From Mucilaginibacter_A sp964251965 (GTDB lineage Bacteria > Bacteroidota > Bacteroidia > Sphingobacteriales > Sphingobacteriaceae): DNA of 64,000 bases. Below the pieces are notes generated by a model. That model was not told where the DNA came from, searched no databases, and saw only the letters and a list, made by a program, of their open reading frames with translations. This document shows, piece by piece, positions 54,397-64,000 of the stretch (position 1 is the first letter of the stretch; every line of letters starts with the position of its first letter). The stretch is from assembly GCA_964251965.1 (NCBI GenBank), contig CAXULQ010000005.1, positions 124,001-188,000 on the forward strand, read 5' to 3'. The position numbers and the translations under genes are program-made.

Positions 54397-55995
54397 ATGA
54401 AAAAGATATATTCCTACTTGGCAGGACTTTCTATTATTATCACCATAAATGCTTGTACCAAGTTAGATGTTCCGGTAGAATCACAATATGTAAAATCCAA
54501 TTTTCCGGTAACAGACGCAGATTATACAGCGCTGTTAGGAACAATGTATTCTAATCTGTCATCAAATTATGGTGTCCCTTACTGGCGTATGCAGGAACTT
54601 TCTACGGATGAAGCCATTATTCCGGCACGGGACGGAAATTTTGACGACGGCGGACAATACCGACAGCTTCATTACCATACCTGGACGTTTGACCATCCAA
54701 ACGTAATTACGATCTGGCAATGGGGTTTTAGCGGAATTAACACTTGCAACCGTTTAATTACCCTGGTTAATGCTTCGCCATCTGCCGAGGCTACGAAAGT
54801 AGCAAATATTGCCCAAATCAGGGCGATGCGTGCTTTGTACTATTTTTTTATGATGGATTTGTATGGAAATGTTCCTATCATCACAACTTTCCCTGTTGCC
54901 ACTCCGCCTGCTACACAATCCAGAAATAATGTGTTTCAATTTATTGAAAGTGAACTAAAAGCGGCCTTGCCTCTTTTACCGGCAAAAACGAATAGCTCTG
55001 CCACCAATACACTGCAATATGGCCGGCCAACCAAAGGAATGGTTTTCGCCTTACTGGCAAAAATGTATCTGAATGCTGGCGTTTATACAGGTACAACACG
55101 TTATCCCGACGTAGTTACGATGGCAGATAGCGTTCAAAAAAACACGAACTATTTTCTTGATGCCAGATATCGTGATATATTTTTGCCTAATAACGGTCCG
55201 CAAATAAACGAAACGATTTTTGCCGTTCCTTATGATCAGCAAATTCCCGGAAACCAGTTTACACGTTTTGGCTTTTTCTATTATCTCGCCCCGGCTTATG
55301 GCTTTAACGTTGGTTTGAGTATTGCCATGAGCACCACGCCCGAATTTTATAATCGCTTTAATATTCCGAATGATTTCCGGACAAAAACATGGTTAGTTGG
55401 GCCGCAATATTATCCTGACGGCAACGGCGGTTTTACTACACAACCAGCCTATTATTCTACAACTCCTCCTTTGGTGCAAATCAATATTACACCACAGCTA
55501 ATCCTGGTTCCGGGAAAACCAATGGACGTAGGCAATACTATAGCAAGTCAATCGGAAGGTGTACGTTCCATAAAATACTATCCTGATCCGGCCATTATTC
55601 AAGCAACACGATTAAATGGTAATGATATGCCGGTGCTTCGTTTAGCAGATGTTTATTTGATGAAAGCAGAAGCAGAATTAAGAGGCGCGCCAACAACTGT
55701 AGCAAACGGAGAGTTGCAAACACCTTTGGCTTTGGTAAACAAATTACGAAGCCGCGCAGGCGCACAGTTAGCTACCTCTGTTGATTTGCAGGGTTTGCTG
55801 GATGAACGTGCCCGTGAACTTTCATGGGAAGGCTGGCGACGGAATGACTTAATTCGTTTCGGCCAGTTTGAAACAGAATATCCTTTACCAAACGATGTTT
55901 TAACCATGAACAAAGATGTAACGCGGAGACTATATCCTGTTCCTTCTACAGAATTAAAAACCAACCCTAACCTGATTCAAAACCCTGGTTATTAA
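54397..55995 (+). CDS. SusD/RagB-type glycan-binding lipoprotein
   Basis: 532 residues. A lipobox (TINAC near residue 20) marks it as an outer-membrane lipoprotein. The SusD-type helical repeats and conserved segments are visible: IAQIRAMRALYYFFMMDLYGNVP, LLAKMYLNAGVYTG, VLRLADVYLMKAEAEL and LDERARELSWEGWRRNDLIR. Partner of the SusC protein; 20-base gap. The stop codon overlaps a copy of the dispersed word. Confidence 0.94.
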   Translation: MKKIYSYLAGLSIIITINACTKLDVPVESQYVKSNFPVTDADYTALLGTMYSNLSSNYGVPYWRMQELSTDEAIIPARDGNFDDGGQYRQLHYHTWTFDHPNVITIWQWGFSGINTCNRLITLVNASPSAEATKVANIAQIRAMRALYYFFMMDLYGNVPIITTFPVATPPATQSRNNVFQFIESELKAALPLLPAKTNSSATNTLQYGRPTKGMVFALLAKMYLNAGVYTGTTRYPDVVTMADSVQKNTNYFLDARYRDIFLPNNGPQINETIFAVPYDQQIPGNQFTRFGFFYYLAPAYGFNVGLSIAMSTTPEFYNRFNIPNDFRTKTWLVGPQYYPDGNGGFTTQPAYYSTTPPLVQINITPQLILVPGKPMDVGNTIASQSEGVRSIKYYPDPAIIQATRLNGNDMPVLRLADVYLMKAEAELRGAPTTVANGELQTPLALVNKLRSRAGAQLATSVDLQGLLDERARELSWEGWRRNDLIRFGQFETEYPLPNDVLTMNKDVTRRLYPVPSTELKTNPNLIQNPGY

Positions 55996-56008
55996 TGCTT
56001 CTTTTAAC
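55995..56008 (+). repeat. Copy of the dispersed ATGCTTCTTTTA word
   Basis: ATGCTTCTTTTAAC, one mismatch to the 14-base consensus. It is the first copy to the right of the island. Confidence 0.65.
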
Positions 56009-56071
56009 ACATAAATTTTAATATTCATCAAGCGGCTTGATTTAACAATAGCGGCGACTAAATTTCCTTTT

Positions 56072-57166
56072 ATGAAAACCTTTTTCAGCATACTTTTTTT
56101 AACGGCTTTGCCGATTTTAAAATGGAGTAATTCAGACGACCTTCCAATCAATAAAATCCAGGTTATCGGTTCGCATAACAGTTATAAAAAAGCAATCGAA
56201 CCTGAGCTGTTTAAATTTTTCCAGCAAAAAGATTCTGTATCGTCCAGCAAAATAGATTACGAACATATTGCTATTGAAAAACAGTTGGACATGGGTTTAT
56301 GCAATCTCGAAATAGATGTTTACGCCGATGAAAAAGGTGGCCGGTTTGCGCACCCGAAAGGATTGGATATGGTAAAAAACCAATCTCCGTACAACACAGA
56401 TGGCGTAATGGAAAAGCCAGGTTTTAAAGTGCTGCACATCCCTGATCTGGATTTTCGTACACAATTTTCTACCCTGGCAGAAGGTTTGCAACAGTTGAAA
56501 CGCTGGTCCGACGCGCATCCAAATCATTACCCAATTTTTATTACTTTGGAAGCAAAAGATGCGGTAGCAAAATCAACAGATGCAGATCAAACAAACAACC
56601 TTACAGAAGCAGTTTTTGCCGAGTTAGATCAAACCCTCCGCGATAATTTAGGTACGAAAAACATTTTGACACCGGATATGGTTCGCGGTAAAAGTTCAAC
56701 CCTAAATGATGCAGTCACGCACGGCTCGTGGCCAACCGTCAAAGCTGCACGCGGCAAATTTTTGTTTATTTTAGATGATAAAGGCAGCAAAAGAGATCTT
56801 TACATTGCTGGACATTCATCTTTAAAAGGCCGTGTGATGTTTGCAAATTCTGATGCAGGTACACCAGAAGCCGCCATGATGATCCTGAATAATCCAAAAG
56901 ATCCAGCCATCAAAGAAATGGTTAAAAAAGGTTACATCATCCGCACACGTGCAGATAATGATACGCAGCAGGCTCGTAAAAACGACAAAACTGATTTTAT
57001 TGCCGCCTGCAATTCCGGTGCGCAAATCATCACTACTGATTATTATTTAAAAAGCACGCACTTTAAATCTGATTATGTAGTAAGTTTTGAAGGAAATACA
57101 TATTTCCGTGTAAATCCATTATTCAACAGTAAAACTACAACTGCATCCGGTACAAAAAGTAAGTAA
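56072..57166 (+). CDS. Secreted phosphatidylinositol-specific phospholipase C-like enzyme
   Basis: 364 residues with a signal peptide (about 1-18). The PI-PLC-type active-site segments are INKIQVIGSHNSYKKAIEPE (catalytic His in GSHNSY) and LCNLEIDVYADE with FAHPKG (second His, metal-binding acidic residues). Members of this Ca2+-dependent group cleave phosphatidylinositol or related inositol phosphodiesters. Placed between SusD and a mannosidase gene, it suggests a substrate that joins mannose to a phospho-inositol unit, such as a GPI anchor or a phosphatidylinositol mannoside (inference). Confidence 0.85.
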   Translation: MKTFFSILFLTALPILKWSNSDDLPINKIQVIGSHNSYKKAIEPELFKFFQQKDSVSSSKIDYEHIAIEKQLDMGLCNLEIDVYADEKGGRFAHPKGLDMVKNQSPYNTDGVMEKPGFKVLHIPDLDFRTQFSTLAEGLQQLKRWSDAHPNHYPIFITLEAKDAVAKSTDADQTNNLTEAVFAELDQTLRDNLGTKNILTPDMVRGKSSTLNDAVTHGSWPTVKAARGKFLFILDDKGSKRDLYIAGHSSLKGRVMFANSDAGTPEAAMMILNNPKDPAIKEMVKKGYIIRTRADNDTQQARKNDKTDFIAACNSGAQIITTDYYLKSTHFKSDYVVSFEGNTYFRVNPLFNSKTTTASGTKSK

Positions 57167-57193
57167 TTCAACTCCGCTTTATATCTCTATAAA

Positions 57194-59473
57194 ATGTGTT
57201 CTATAAAAACAGTATTAAGTGCTTTGTTTATCGGATGTTTTTTTGTTTCTCCGGTTTCGGCGCAAAAAAAACTGTATCAGTACATCGATCCGATGATCGG
57301 TTCAGAAGGTTTGGGGCGTGTTTTCGTCGGTCCTTCTTATCCTTTTGGCATGATCAAACCAAGTCCGGATTGTACCAGCAGTCCGAACAGTGGCTGGTTA
57401 CCAGAACCTGTTCCGGTTACCGGTTTTAGTCAGGTACATGTTAGCGGAACAGGCGGCGGACCAAAATACGGCAATATTCTCATCATGCCTTTTTCGGGGA
57501 AACTGAATAAAATTGACCAGTCATCTCCAAGGGAAAACGAAAAAACTGCATTAGGTTATTATGGCGTTACGCTGAAAAAAGATCAGATTAAAGCGGAAAT
57601 AACAGCAGCAGAAAAAGTAGCTTTATATCGTTTTACTTATCCGCAGAAAGTTCAAAAAGCATTAAAAATTGATGCAGGTTTCTTTTTGGGAGAACAACCC
57701 GTTCCGGATGCACGCGAAGCGCAACAGTTTGTAGGCTCGGAAATAGAAGTAGTTTCTGCTACCGAAGTTAAAGGTTATAGCCGGATACGCGGCGGCTGGA
57801 ACAATGGCGCAGCTTATACCGTTTATTTTGATGCTGTTTTTAGCGAACCAATTACTGCTTATACCAGTTGGAAAGGCAGTAAGTTGTATCCAAATCAAAA
57901 ACTGCAGTTTGATTCTGGAGAAAAAACAGGCGTTTTATTAGCGTTTAAAAATAGCAATACAGATTCGGTTAAAGTGAAAGTTGGCATCTCGTTTATCAGT
58001 TCGCTCAAAGCAAAAGAAAACATTGAACAGGAAATACCGCACTGGAATTTTGACCGCGTTTTAAGTGAGTTACAAAACACTTGGGAAAACCTTTTGGAAC
58101 GAATTGAGATTTCCGCTGATGCAACTTTAGATCAGAAGAAATTATTTTACACCGGTTTATACCACACAATGTTGATGCCGGTAAAGCGTACAGGCGAAAA
58201 CCCTTTGTGGAACGGCGACGAACCTTATTACGATGATTTTTATGCGATTTGGGATACCTTTCGCTCTTCCAATCCACTAATCACTTTAATCTCGCCCAAA
58301 CGGGAAACCGAAATTGTAAACTCGTTAATCAATATTTACAAGCACGATGGTTACATGCCTGATTCGCGAAGCGGAAATTATAACGGTCGGACACAAGGCG
58401 GTTCTAACGCGGAAGTATTGATTGCAGATGCTTACGTAAAAGGCTTAAAAGATATTGATTATAACCAAGCGATGGACGCGATGCTAAAAGATGCAAACGT
58501 GCCTCCCGGCGGAAATGAAGAAAAAGAAGGCCGTGGCGGATTAACAGATTACAACAAATTAGGTTACGTTTCTTACAGTTTCGTCCGTTCCGGAAATCGT
58601 ACGTTAGATTATGCTTACGATGATTATTGCATTGCCATAGTTGCCAAAGGATTGAACAAGCAAAAGTTGTATCAGCGTTTCAGCAAACAGGCCAATAACT
58701 GGCAGAATTTATGGCGCGATGGTTATAAAGATCATGGCGCTACTGGTTTTATCATGCCAAAAGATGCATCCGGAAAATGGCTGGATACTATTCCTTACGG
58801 CGAATCGGTTAACCAGCATCCAACTTTTGTTTACACGCCCCTTTCCCACGAATATCCCTGGTATGTTTGCCATTGGTGCGGCTTTTTTTACGAAGCTACT
58901 TCCTGGGAATATTCGCTGAGCATTCCGCATCAAATTCCTTTGGTTATTCAAAAATCAGGTGGAAAAGAAGCTTTTAGAAAACGTTTGGATACTTTGTTTG
59001 ACCGTGGTTTTTATAATGTAGCCAACGAGCCGTCTTTTTTAACACCTTGTTTGTACCACTGGATTGGTCGGCCGGATTTAAGCAGCGAACGTATCCGGAA
59101 AATCATTGCCAAAAACTACAATACGTCTCATTTTGGCTTGCCTGGAAATGATGATTCTGGCGCGATGTCGTCCTGGCTGGCTTTTCAAATGCTGGGTTTG
59201 TATCCTAATGCCGGTCAATCATATTATTTGCTCAATTCGCCGATGCTGAAGCAAAGTGTTTTTCACCAAGAAAACGGGAAGGATTTCAAGATTATCGCGC
59301 AAAACTTGTCTGATACAAATGTTTATATCGAATCGGCAAAACTCAACGGAAAACCTTTTAACCAGGCGTGGATTGAACACTACGATATTTTAAAAGGAGG
59401 AGAACTGGTGTTTGAAATGGCAGCCAAACCATCCAATTGGGGAACGGAAATTTTACCTCCGCAAAAGGATTAA
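57194..59473 (+). CDS. GH92 family alpha-mannosidase
   Basis: 759 residues with a signal peptide (about 1-23, ending in SVSAQ-type VSAQ). GH92 signatures: YQYIDPMIGSEG, GFSQVHVSGTGGGPKYGNILIMP, FYAIWDTFRSSNPL, MPDSRSGNYNG, then FGLPGNDDSGAMSSWLAFQMLGLYP with the catalytic acidic pair region. Calcium-dependent exo-acting alpha-mannosidases, usually cutting 1,2 or related linkages. It starts 28 bases after the phospholipase gene. Confidence 0.94.
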   Translation: MCSIKTVLSALFIGCFFVSPVSAQKKLYQYIDPMIGSEGLGRVFVGPSYPFGMIKPSPDCTSSPNSGWLPEPVPVTGFSQVHVSGTGGGPKYGNILIMPFSGKLNKIDQSSPRENEKTALGYYGVTLKKDQIKAEITAAEKVALYRFTYPQKVQKALKIDAGFFLGEQPVPDAREAQQFVGSEIEVVSATEVKGYSRIRGGWNNGAAYTVYFDAVFSEPITAYTSWKGSKLYPNQKLQFDSGEKTGVLLAFKNSNTDSVKVKVGISFISSLKAKENIEQEIPHWNFDRVLSELQNTWENLLERIEISADATLDQKKLFYTGLYHTMLMPVKRTGENPLWNGDEPYYDDFYAIWDTFRSSNPLITLISPKRETEIVNSLINIYKHDGYMPDSRSGNYNGRTQGGSNAEVLIADAYVKGLKDIDYNQAMDAMLKDANVPPGGNEEKEGRGGLTDYNKLGYVSYSFVRSGNRTLDYAYDDYCIAIVAKGLNKQKLYQRFSKQANNWQNLWRDGYKDHGATGFIMPKDASGKWLDTIPYGESVNQHPTFVYTPLSHEYPWYVCHWCGFFYEATSWEYSLSIPHQIPLVIQKSGGKEAFRKRLDTLFDRGFYNVANEPSFLTPCLYHWIGRPDLSSERIRKIIAKNYNTSHFGLPGNDDSGAMSSWLAFQMLGLYPNAGQSYYLLNSPMLKQSVFHQENGKDFKIIAQNLSDTNVYIESAKLNGKPFNQAWIEHYDILKGGELVFEMAAKPSNWGTEILPPQKD

Positions 59474-59485
59474 TCAAACCAAAAT

Positions 59486-60049
59486 ATGAAATATATATTT
59501 TTAGTGGTGCTGTTTTTATCGACTATTTTTTCGGTAAAAGCACAAACGCTCAAACCTGAAATAAAACTTGGAACAACGTTTTTCTATAACTTTGAATTGC
59601 ACGGACAGCACGCCTCTTTTGAAATTACAGTTAAAAGTTTTACAGATACGTTGAAGTTAAATTGGAAAATCAGAAACCTTGCCGGTGGAAATTATGCAGT
59701 AACGCCAGTGGCATGGCAAAATGCAAACCAGTTAAATTTTGCACAACCCGAACCTTTTAAAACTGTAAAATTAACTGATCAGCAAACGTTTATGCTGATT
59801 TCTAAAGCTGCTTATCAAAACTTGATCAGTAAACATCAATACACTTATGATCACACAGTTTATGTTTTGAAAAGGGATTTAAAAGAAAATCCGCTTAAAC
59901 TTGGAACACAAAATTTAGATGTTTTGCATGTTGTTGCTCAAGATGAAACGACGGAGCTTTGGATTTTAAACAATCCTGACTTTCCGTTTATTTGTCAGAT
60001 TAAAGGAAACCCACTTGGAATTAATGTGGATTTAAAAGAAATTAAATAA
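59486..60049 (+). CDS. Secreted protein of unknown function in the glycan locus
   Basis: 187 residues with a signal peptide (about 1-19, ending in VKAQ). Predicted beta-rich from its alternating pattern, for example FEITVKSFTDTLKLNWKIRN and YTYDHTVYVLKRDLKEN. No family recognised. It sits 12 bases after the GH92 gene and 66 before the phosphoesterase gene, so it is part of the same unit. Confidence 0.7.
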   Translation: MKYIFLVVLFLSTIFSVKAQTLKPEIKLGTTFFYNFELHGQHASFEITVKSFTDTLKLNWKIRNLAGGNYAVTPVAWQNANQLNFAQPEPFKTVKLTDQQTFMLISKAAYQNLISKHQYTYDHTVYVLKRDLKENPLKLGTQNLDVLHVVAQDETTELWILNNPDFPFICQIKGNPLGINVDLKEIK

Positions 60050-60114
60050 GGTTATTTTGCAATAAGTGTAACAATCACAACTACATTTATTGCATTGGTT
60101 CTTAATAATCGAAC

Positions 60115-62853
60115 ATGTACATCGAACGTTTTTATTATATACTGCTTGGAGTTAGCCTATTAAGCTTTCTAACTAGCTGCAACTTCTTTTATCACCCAAA
60201 AAAACAGTCGGGCAATGAAAAGTTAAGCCATCATTCTGCTTATGATGACAGCACTTTAACTAACCGCGTGCTTCCGGTTATGATGCCTTATAACCGTTTG
60301 ATTGATCCGGCTGGAAAAGTAATTGTTTTTGGTAGTCCGGAACTGGAAAACCACAGTTTAGATGTGCAGCCCATTCCAAATACTATGCTTTTGGCGGTGG
60401 AAGATCGTTACGGCATTGCCATTATCAACCACGAAACCAACGCAATTATTGCCAGGTGGAGTTATAATAGCGAAGATAAATACAGAGGTTTAATGAGTAC
60501 GTATTCCGGCATTCAGGTTTTAAACGAAAATGGCTCAACGAAAATTTTCTGGAGTGCTGCGAATGATGCTAACCATCAATCCTACGTTTTTCAGGCTGTT
60601 TTTAATAATGAAAAAATAGCGATAAAAGAAGCATTTCCGTTTAAACCAGAAAATCCTTCGCCTTTAGCTTTGCCAAACGAAGTTGCAGTAAATAAAGAAA
60701 ATGGAACCAACTATTTGTACGTGGTTTTAAACGGCAATAACCAGTTGGTGAAAATTGATCTTGCTACAAAGAAAACTGTTTGGACTGTTCCAACAGGCGT
60801 TGCGCCTTACGGTTTAACAATTTCCGGCGATAAAGCTTTTTTAAGTAATTGGGGCGGCGCAATGCCATCGAAAAATGATCAGCAAGAAACAGCTGGCGTA
60901 CCTTACGGAAATGCTTATACCAACCCGAAAACAGGCGCAACAGCAGCAGGAACAGTTTCTGTTTTTGGGTTGAATGATGGAAAAGTAGTAAAAGAAATAA
61001 CAGTTGGCCTGCACCCAAATGATTTAATTAAGAGTTCCGATAATCAGTTTATTTATGTGGCCAACGGAAACAGTGATGATATTTCTATCATCAATACAAA
61101 AAGTTTAAGTGTTGCAGAAACGTTTTCCGTACAAATTAATCCGGGTAAAAAAGGCTTTATCGGTGATACACCAAATGCTTTGATTTTAAGCGAAGACGGA
61201 ACGCATTTGTACCTAGCAAACGGAATGGATAATGCAGTTGCGGTTATTAAACTGGGCGCAAATGCAACTGCAGAAAGTACCGGTAAAAGCAGCATTGAAG
61301 GTTTTATTCCGACAGAAGCTTATCCCGGAGGACTGGCTTTAAAAGGAAATAAACTTTTTGTAACCAACCTGGAAGGAGAAGGCGCGCGCGTAAACAGCAA
61401 AGAAATCCGCAAAGAAAATAAAGCAATTGACCGGGAAGTTCCTGATATCGACGGTGGTTCTTACAATTCGCATCACCAGAAAGCAACTGTTTCTGTTATT
61501 GATTTGCCTGATGCCGCGCAATTGGCAACTTATACCAAAAAAGTAAAAATGCTTAGCCTGAATTTCAGAACGGAACTGGCGCGTTTATCTCCACGAAAAA
61601 ACCAACCTGCAAGACCAATGCCGGAGCGAATCGGCGAACCTTCCGTTTTTAAACATGTGCTTTATATCATCAAAGAAAACCGAACTTACGATCAGGTTTT
61701 GGGTGATTTGCTGCAAGGAAAAGGCCTAAAAAGTTTGTGCATTTATGGCGATAGCATCACGCCAAACCAGCATCAGATAGCCAAGGATTTTGTATTGATG
61801 GATAACTATTATGCTTCCGGAAAATGTTCGGCAGAAGGACACCAATGGACGGACGCTGCGATGGTGAACGATTATATTGAGAAGAATGTACGCGCCTGGT
61901 TCCGCAGTTATCCGCATGTGCAAACTGATGCGATGGCATATAACCAGAAAGGTTTTATCTGGAACAATGCGGCTGACCATGGCAAAACTGTCAGGATTTA
62001 TGGCGAAGCGTGCATTCCGCAGGTTAATAGCAAATTAAACTGGATCGATTTTTATAATGATTACAAAGCCGGAAAGCCACTGGTTTTTAAAAACGTAAGT
62101 ACAATTTCCCGCGTTAGGACGATGCTTTCGCCTAATTATCCTGGTTCTGATTATTTAAAAATTACAGATCAGGTTCGTGCCGAAGCTTTTATCAAAGAGT
62201 TAAAAGATTATGAAAATAAACCGGACGATCAGTTGCCGAATTTAATGGTGATGGCTTTATCAACAGATCATACCAGAGGCTCCAGTCCGGATATGCCAAC
62301 GCCACGCGCGATGGTTGCCGATAATGACCTGGCTTTAGGAAGGATTATAGAAGCAGTTTCTAAAAGTAAATTCTGGAAAAACACAGTCATTTTTGTAACC
62401 GAAGATGATTCTCAAGCTGGCTGGGACCATGTTTCTGCTTACCGAACAACAGGTTTTGTAATCAGTCCGTACAGTCATTTGCAAAAAACAATCTCTACCA
62501 ATTACAATCAAACTTCCATCGTTCGTTCTATCGAGCAAATTCTGGGCATTCCGCCAATGAATTTATTAGACGCAACTGCTTTACCCATGTTTAACTGTTT
62601 TGCTGATCGGCCTGATGCTTCTTTTACCTACCAAAAATTAGCAAACAAGATTCCATTGAATGAAATGAACCCAAAGCTTTCGTTGTTAAAAGGCAAAGCT
62701 TTGTTTTATGCGAAACAATCAGCAAAGCCGGAATACGATCATGTAGATGGCGGAAATGACGATATGCTGAATCGGATTTTGTGGTTTAACCGGAAAGGAA
62801 ATAAAGTTTATCCGGCAAAATTGACAGGCAAAAACAAAGATGACGATGATTAG
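60115..62853 (+). CDS. Lipoprotein with YVTN-type beta-propeller and phosphoesterase domain
   Basis: 912 residues. A lipobox (LTSC near residue 22) follows the N-terminal helix. The first half (about 60-480) is a YncE-like beta-propeller with repeats such as IYVANGNSDDISIINTK and LYLANGMDNAVAVIKL. The second half (about 515-880) is a phosphoesterase of the alkaline-phosphatase/phospholipase C group: HVLYIIKENRTYDQVLGDL, DNYYASGKCSAEGHQWTD, VTEDDSQAGWDHVSAYR. The propeller may anchor or orient the enzyme on the substrate. Likely acts on the phosphate part of the glycan of this locus. Confidence 0.88.
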   Translation: MYIERFYYILLGVSLLSFLTSCNFFYHPKKQSGNEKLSHHSAYDDSTLTNRVLPVMMPYNRLIDPAGKVIVFGSPELENHSLDVQPIPNTMLLAVEDRYGIAIINHETNAIIARWSYNSEDKYRGLMSTYSGIQVLNENGSTKIFWSAANDANHQSYVFQAVFNNEKIAIKEAFPFKPENPSPLALPNEVAVNKENGTNYLYVVLNGNNQLVKIDLATKKTVWTVPTGVAPYGLTISGDKAFLSNWGGAMPSKNDQQETAGVPYGNAYTNPKTGATAAGTVSVFGLNDGKVVKEITVGLHPNDLIKSSDNQFIYVANGNSDDISIINTKSLSVAETFSVQINPGKKGFIGDTPNALILSEDGTHLYLANGMDNAVAVIKLGANATAESTGKSSIEGFIPTEAYPGGLALKGNKLFVTNLEGEGARVNSKEIRKENKAIDREVPDIDGGSYNSHHQKATVSVIDLPDAAQLATYTKKVKMLSLNFRTELARLSPRKNQPARPMPERIGEPSVFKHVLYIIKENRTYDQVLGDLLQGKGLKSLCIYGDSITPNQHQIAKDFVLMDNYYASGKCSAEGHQWTDAAMVNDYIEKNVRAWFRSYPHVQTDAMAYNQKGFIWNNAADHGKTVRIYGEACIPQVNSKLNWIDFYNDYKAGKPLVFKNVSTISRVRTMLSPNYPGSDYLKITDQVRAEAFIKELKDYENKPDDQLPNLMVMALSTDHTRGSSPDMPTPRAMVADNDLALGRIIEAVSKSKFWKNTVIFVTEDDSQAGWDHVSAYRTTGFVISPYSHLQKTISTNYNQTSIVRSIEQILGIPPMNLLDATALPMFNCFADRPDASFTYQKLANKIPLNEMNPKLSLLKGKALFYAKQSAKPEYDHVDGGNDDMLNRILWFNRKGNKVYPAKLTGKNKDDDD

Positions 62854-62991
62854 AGTTGCAAGCCAATTTTGCATATAATCCAACTAAACTGGTTACGTTA
62901 TTTAAAAATACATCTGCTAAATCCTCTTTATATTACAAGAGAAAATTTCAAGGAAATACGTAGAACAAATATCAATCAAAAAGTATCCATA

Positions 62992-64000
62992 TTATTTTAA
63001 ATCAATTGCCGAAACCCAGGGATTATGGATTCCAAAAGCAATATTTGGTTTATCCGAAGCAACCATAACCAAACTGCCGCCGTTTAAAATTTCCTGATGC
63101 GTAATCCAGTTTCGGTCCAGCTTTTTGCCGTTTAACCATGCTTCTTTTATATACCTTTTTTTACCATCGTAATTGCTAACCGAAATTTTAAAGTTTTTAC
63201 CATCTGTCCAATTAAAATTAACCGACTGAAACAACGGCAAATTCACATAATAAACCGGCCAGCCAACGCAAGCCGGAGAAAATCCACAAGCCGTAAACAC
63301 AAACCAAGCCGACATTGCGCCGGCATCATCATCCATTGTGCGGATGTAAGCATCCGGTTTATTTTGATAAATCACATCTATAAAAGGATCAATACCACGA
63401 CTGTTATCATTAAAATAATATTGAATAACGGTATCTACAGCTAATTTATGCATCCAATTTTGCGATTTCCAAGGTTGCGACGATGCGTTAAACATTAGCG
63501 GCGCTTGCAAATCTGGTTCGTTGGCGTGGTTGTAATAATCGCCTTCAAAAAAAGTATCAAGCTGATTGAGGTAAGCTTTTTCGCCTCCGGTAAGTTCAAT
63601 CAATCCTTTTACATCGAAAGGCACAAACCAGCGATATTGCATAATCGTTCCCTGATACAATCCACGCGCAGAAACGCGATCCACATCAGGTTTGGTTAAA
63701 TCTTTAAAATCTTTGTTCCAGTAGTTTTTATATTGAAGCGCTTTTTCTTTGTATTGATTACTTAAAACTGTTTTACCAGCAATCTTTAAAATTTGCGATA
63801 AAGCCCAAGTATCATAACTCGATTCCAACGCTTTATCTGGATGCTTATAATCCAAACTATCTACTTCTTTGATCAAAGAATCACTGATACTTTTAAAATC
63901 TACGTGATAACCTTTTTGGTACGCATCCAACAAAACCACAATTGCATGTTCGGTTCTTACCGTGTTGGAAGGTTCGTGCTGGGTTGCATAATCTTTTTTT
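62992..64000 (-). CDS. Second GH92 alpha-mannosidase, C-terminal part (truncated by window end)
   Basis: The frame is open from the right edge to a stop at 62992; 336 codons are visible. GH92 segments are QYRWFVPFDVKGLIELTGG, YNHANEPDLQAPLMFNASS, YIRTMDDDAGAMSAWFVF and NLPLFQSVNFNW. The segment SNTVRTEHAI near the right edge fits the part of GH92 enzymes that precedes these. It is convergent with the locus genes, with a 138-base gap that holds no clear terminator. Confidence 0.88.
   Translation of the reverse strand, partial: KKDYATQHEPSNTVRTEHAIVVLLDAYQKGYHVDFKSISDSLIKEVDSLDYKHPDKALESSYDTWALSQILKIAGKTVLSNQYKEKALQYKNYWNKDFKDLTKPDVDRVSARGLYQGTIMQYRWFVPFDVKGLIELTGGEKAYLNQLDTFFEGDYYNHANEPDLQAPLMFNASSQPWKSQNWMHKLAVDTVIQYYFNDNSRGIDPFIDVIYQNKPDAYIRTMDDDAGAMSAWFVFTACGFSPACVGWPVYYVNLPLFQSVNFNWTDGKNFKISVSNYDGKKRYIKEAWLNGKKLDRNWITHQEILNGGSLVMVASDKPNIAFGIHNPWVSAIDLK

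Overview
The window is chromosomal DNA from a member of the Bacteroidota, most likely the family Sphingobacteriaceae (Pedobacter/Mucilaginibacter-like). The support is a SusC/SusD pair, -7 boxes of the TAnnTTTG type, weak ribosome binding sites, a SAM riboswitch on a B12-dependent methionine synthase gene, and many genes typical of that order. The genus is an inference.

Bases 1-29,522 are ordinary core genome. In order they hold a truncated 2-hydroxyacid dehydrogenase, greA, a HIT protein, ruvC, a flippase-like membrane protein with a family 2 glycosyltransferase, an orphan OppC-like permease, a SpoIIE-type phosphatase, rnhB, gcvT, comB, an orphan HicB-like protein, mazG-like and dtd genes, rsgA behind a MazEF-type module, the threonine operon thrA-thrB-thrC, a VapBC-type module, a HAD phosphatase, metF-metH, an L,D-transpeptidase, a Bax-inhibitor-like protein, a conserved hypothetical, murQ, der, era and an initiator tRNA. 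Two control elements read very clearly. One is a textbook attenuator ahead of thrA: a 22-codon leader rich in Ile and Thr codons, a 13-bp terminator stem and a 13-bp competing antiterminator. The other is an S-box riboswitch ahead of metH.

Bases 29,520 to about 51,300 are an AT-rich accessory island inserted at the 3' end of the initiator tRNA gene. A large serine recombinase lies at the tRNA junction. A tightly packed operon (32,543-44,325) encodes a small XRE regulator, a PLD-nuclease/SNF2-like helicase, an Eco57I/PglX-like adenine methyltransferase, an AAA/SMC-like ATPase interrupted by one in-frame stop, and a short prokaryotic Argonaute with its APAZ partner. The APAZ protein carries an N-terminal DUF4062 (TIR-like) domain rather than the better-known TIR or SIR2 domains. 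Downstream is a three-gene group of unknown function (an SSS-symporter-like protein, a polytopic membrane protein and a small soluble protein), then small genes on the minus strand that look like mobile-element accessory genes.

Bases 51,362-64,000 are a glycan-use locus: SusC, SusD, a PI-specific phospholipase C-like enzyme, two GH92 alpha-mannosidases (the second truncated by the window end), a small secreted protein and a beta-propeller/phosphoesterase lipoprotein. Together they suggest attack on a mannose-containing, phospho-inositol-linked glycan such as a GPI anchor or phosphatidylinositol mannoside (inference).

A further signal lies outside the genes. The oligomer GCTTCTTTTA (extended consensus ATGCTTCTTTTAYC) occurs 18 times on either strand, inside genes in different frames and between genes. 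All copies lie in the flanks (5,088-28,844 and 55,997-63,149); none is in the island. It looks like a DNA-level genome word of the host.
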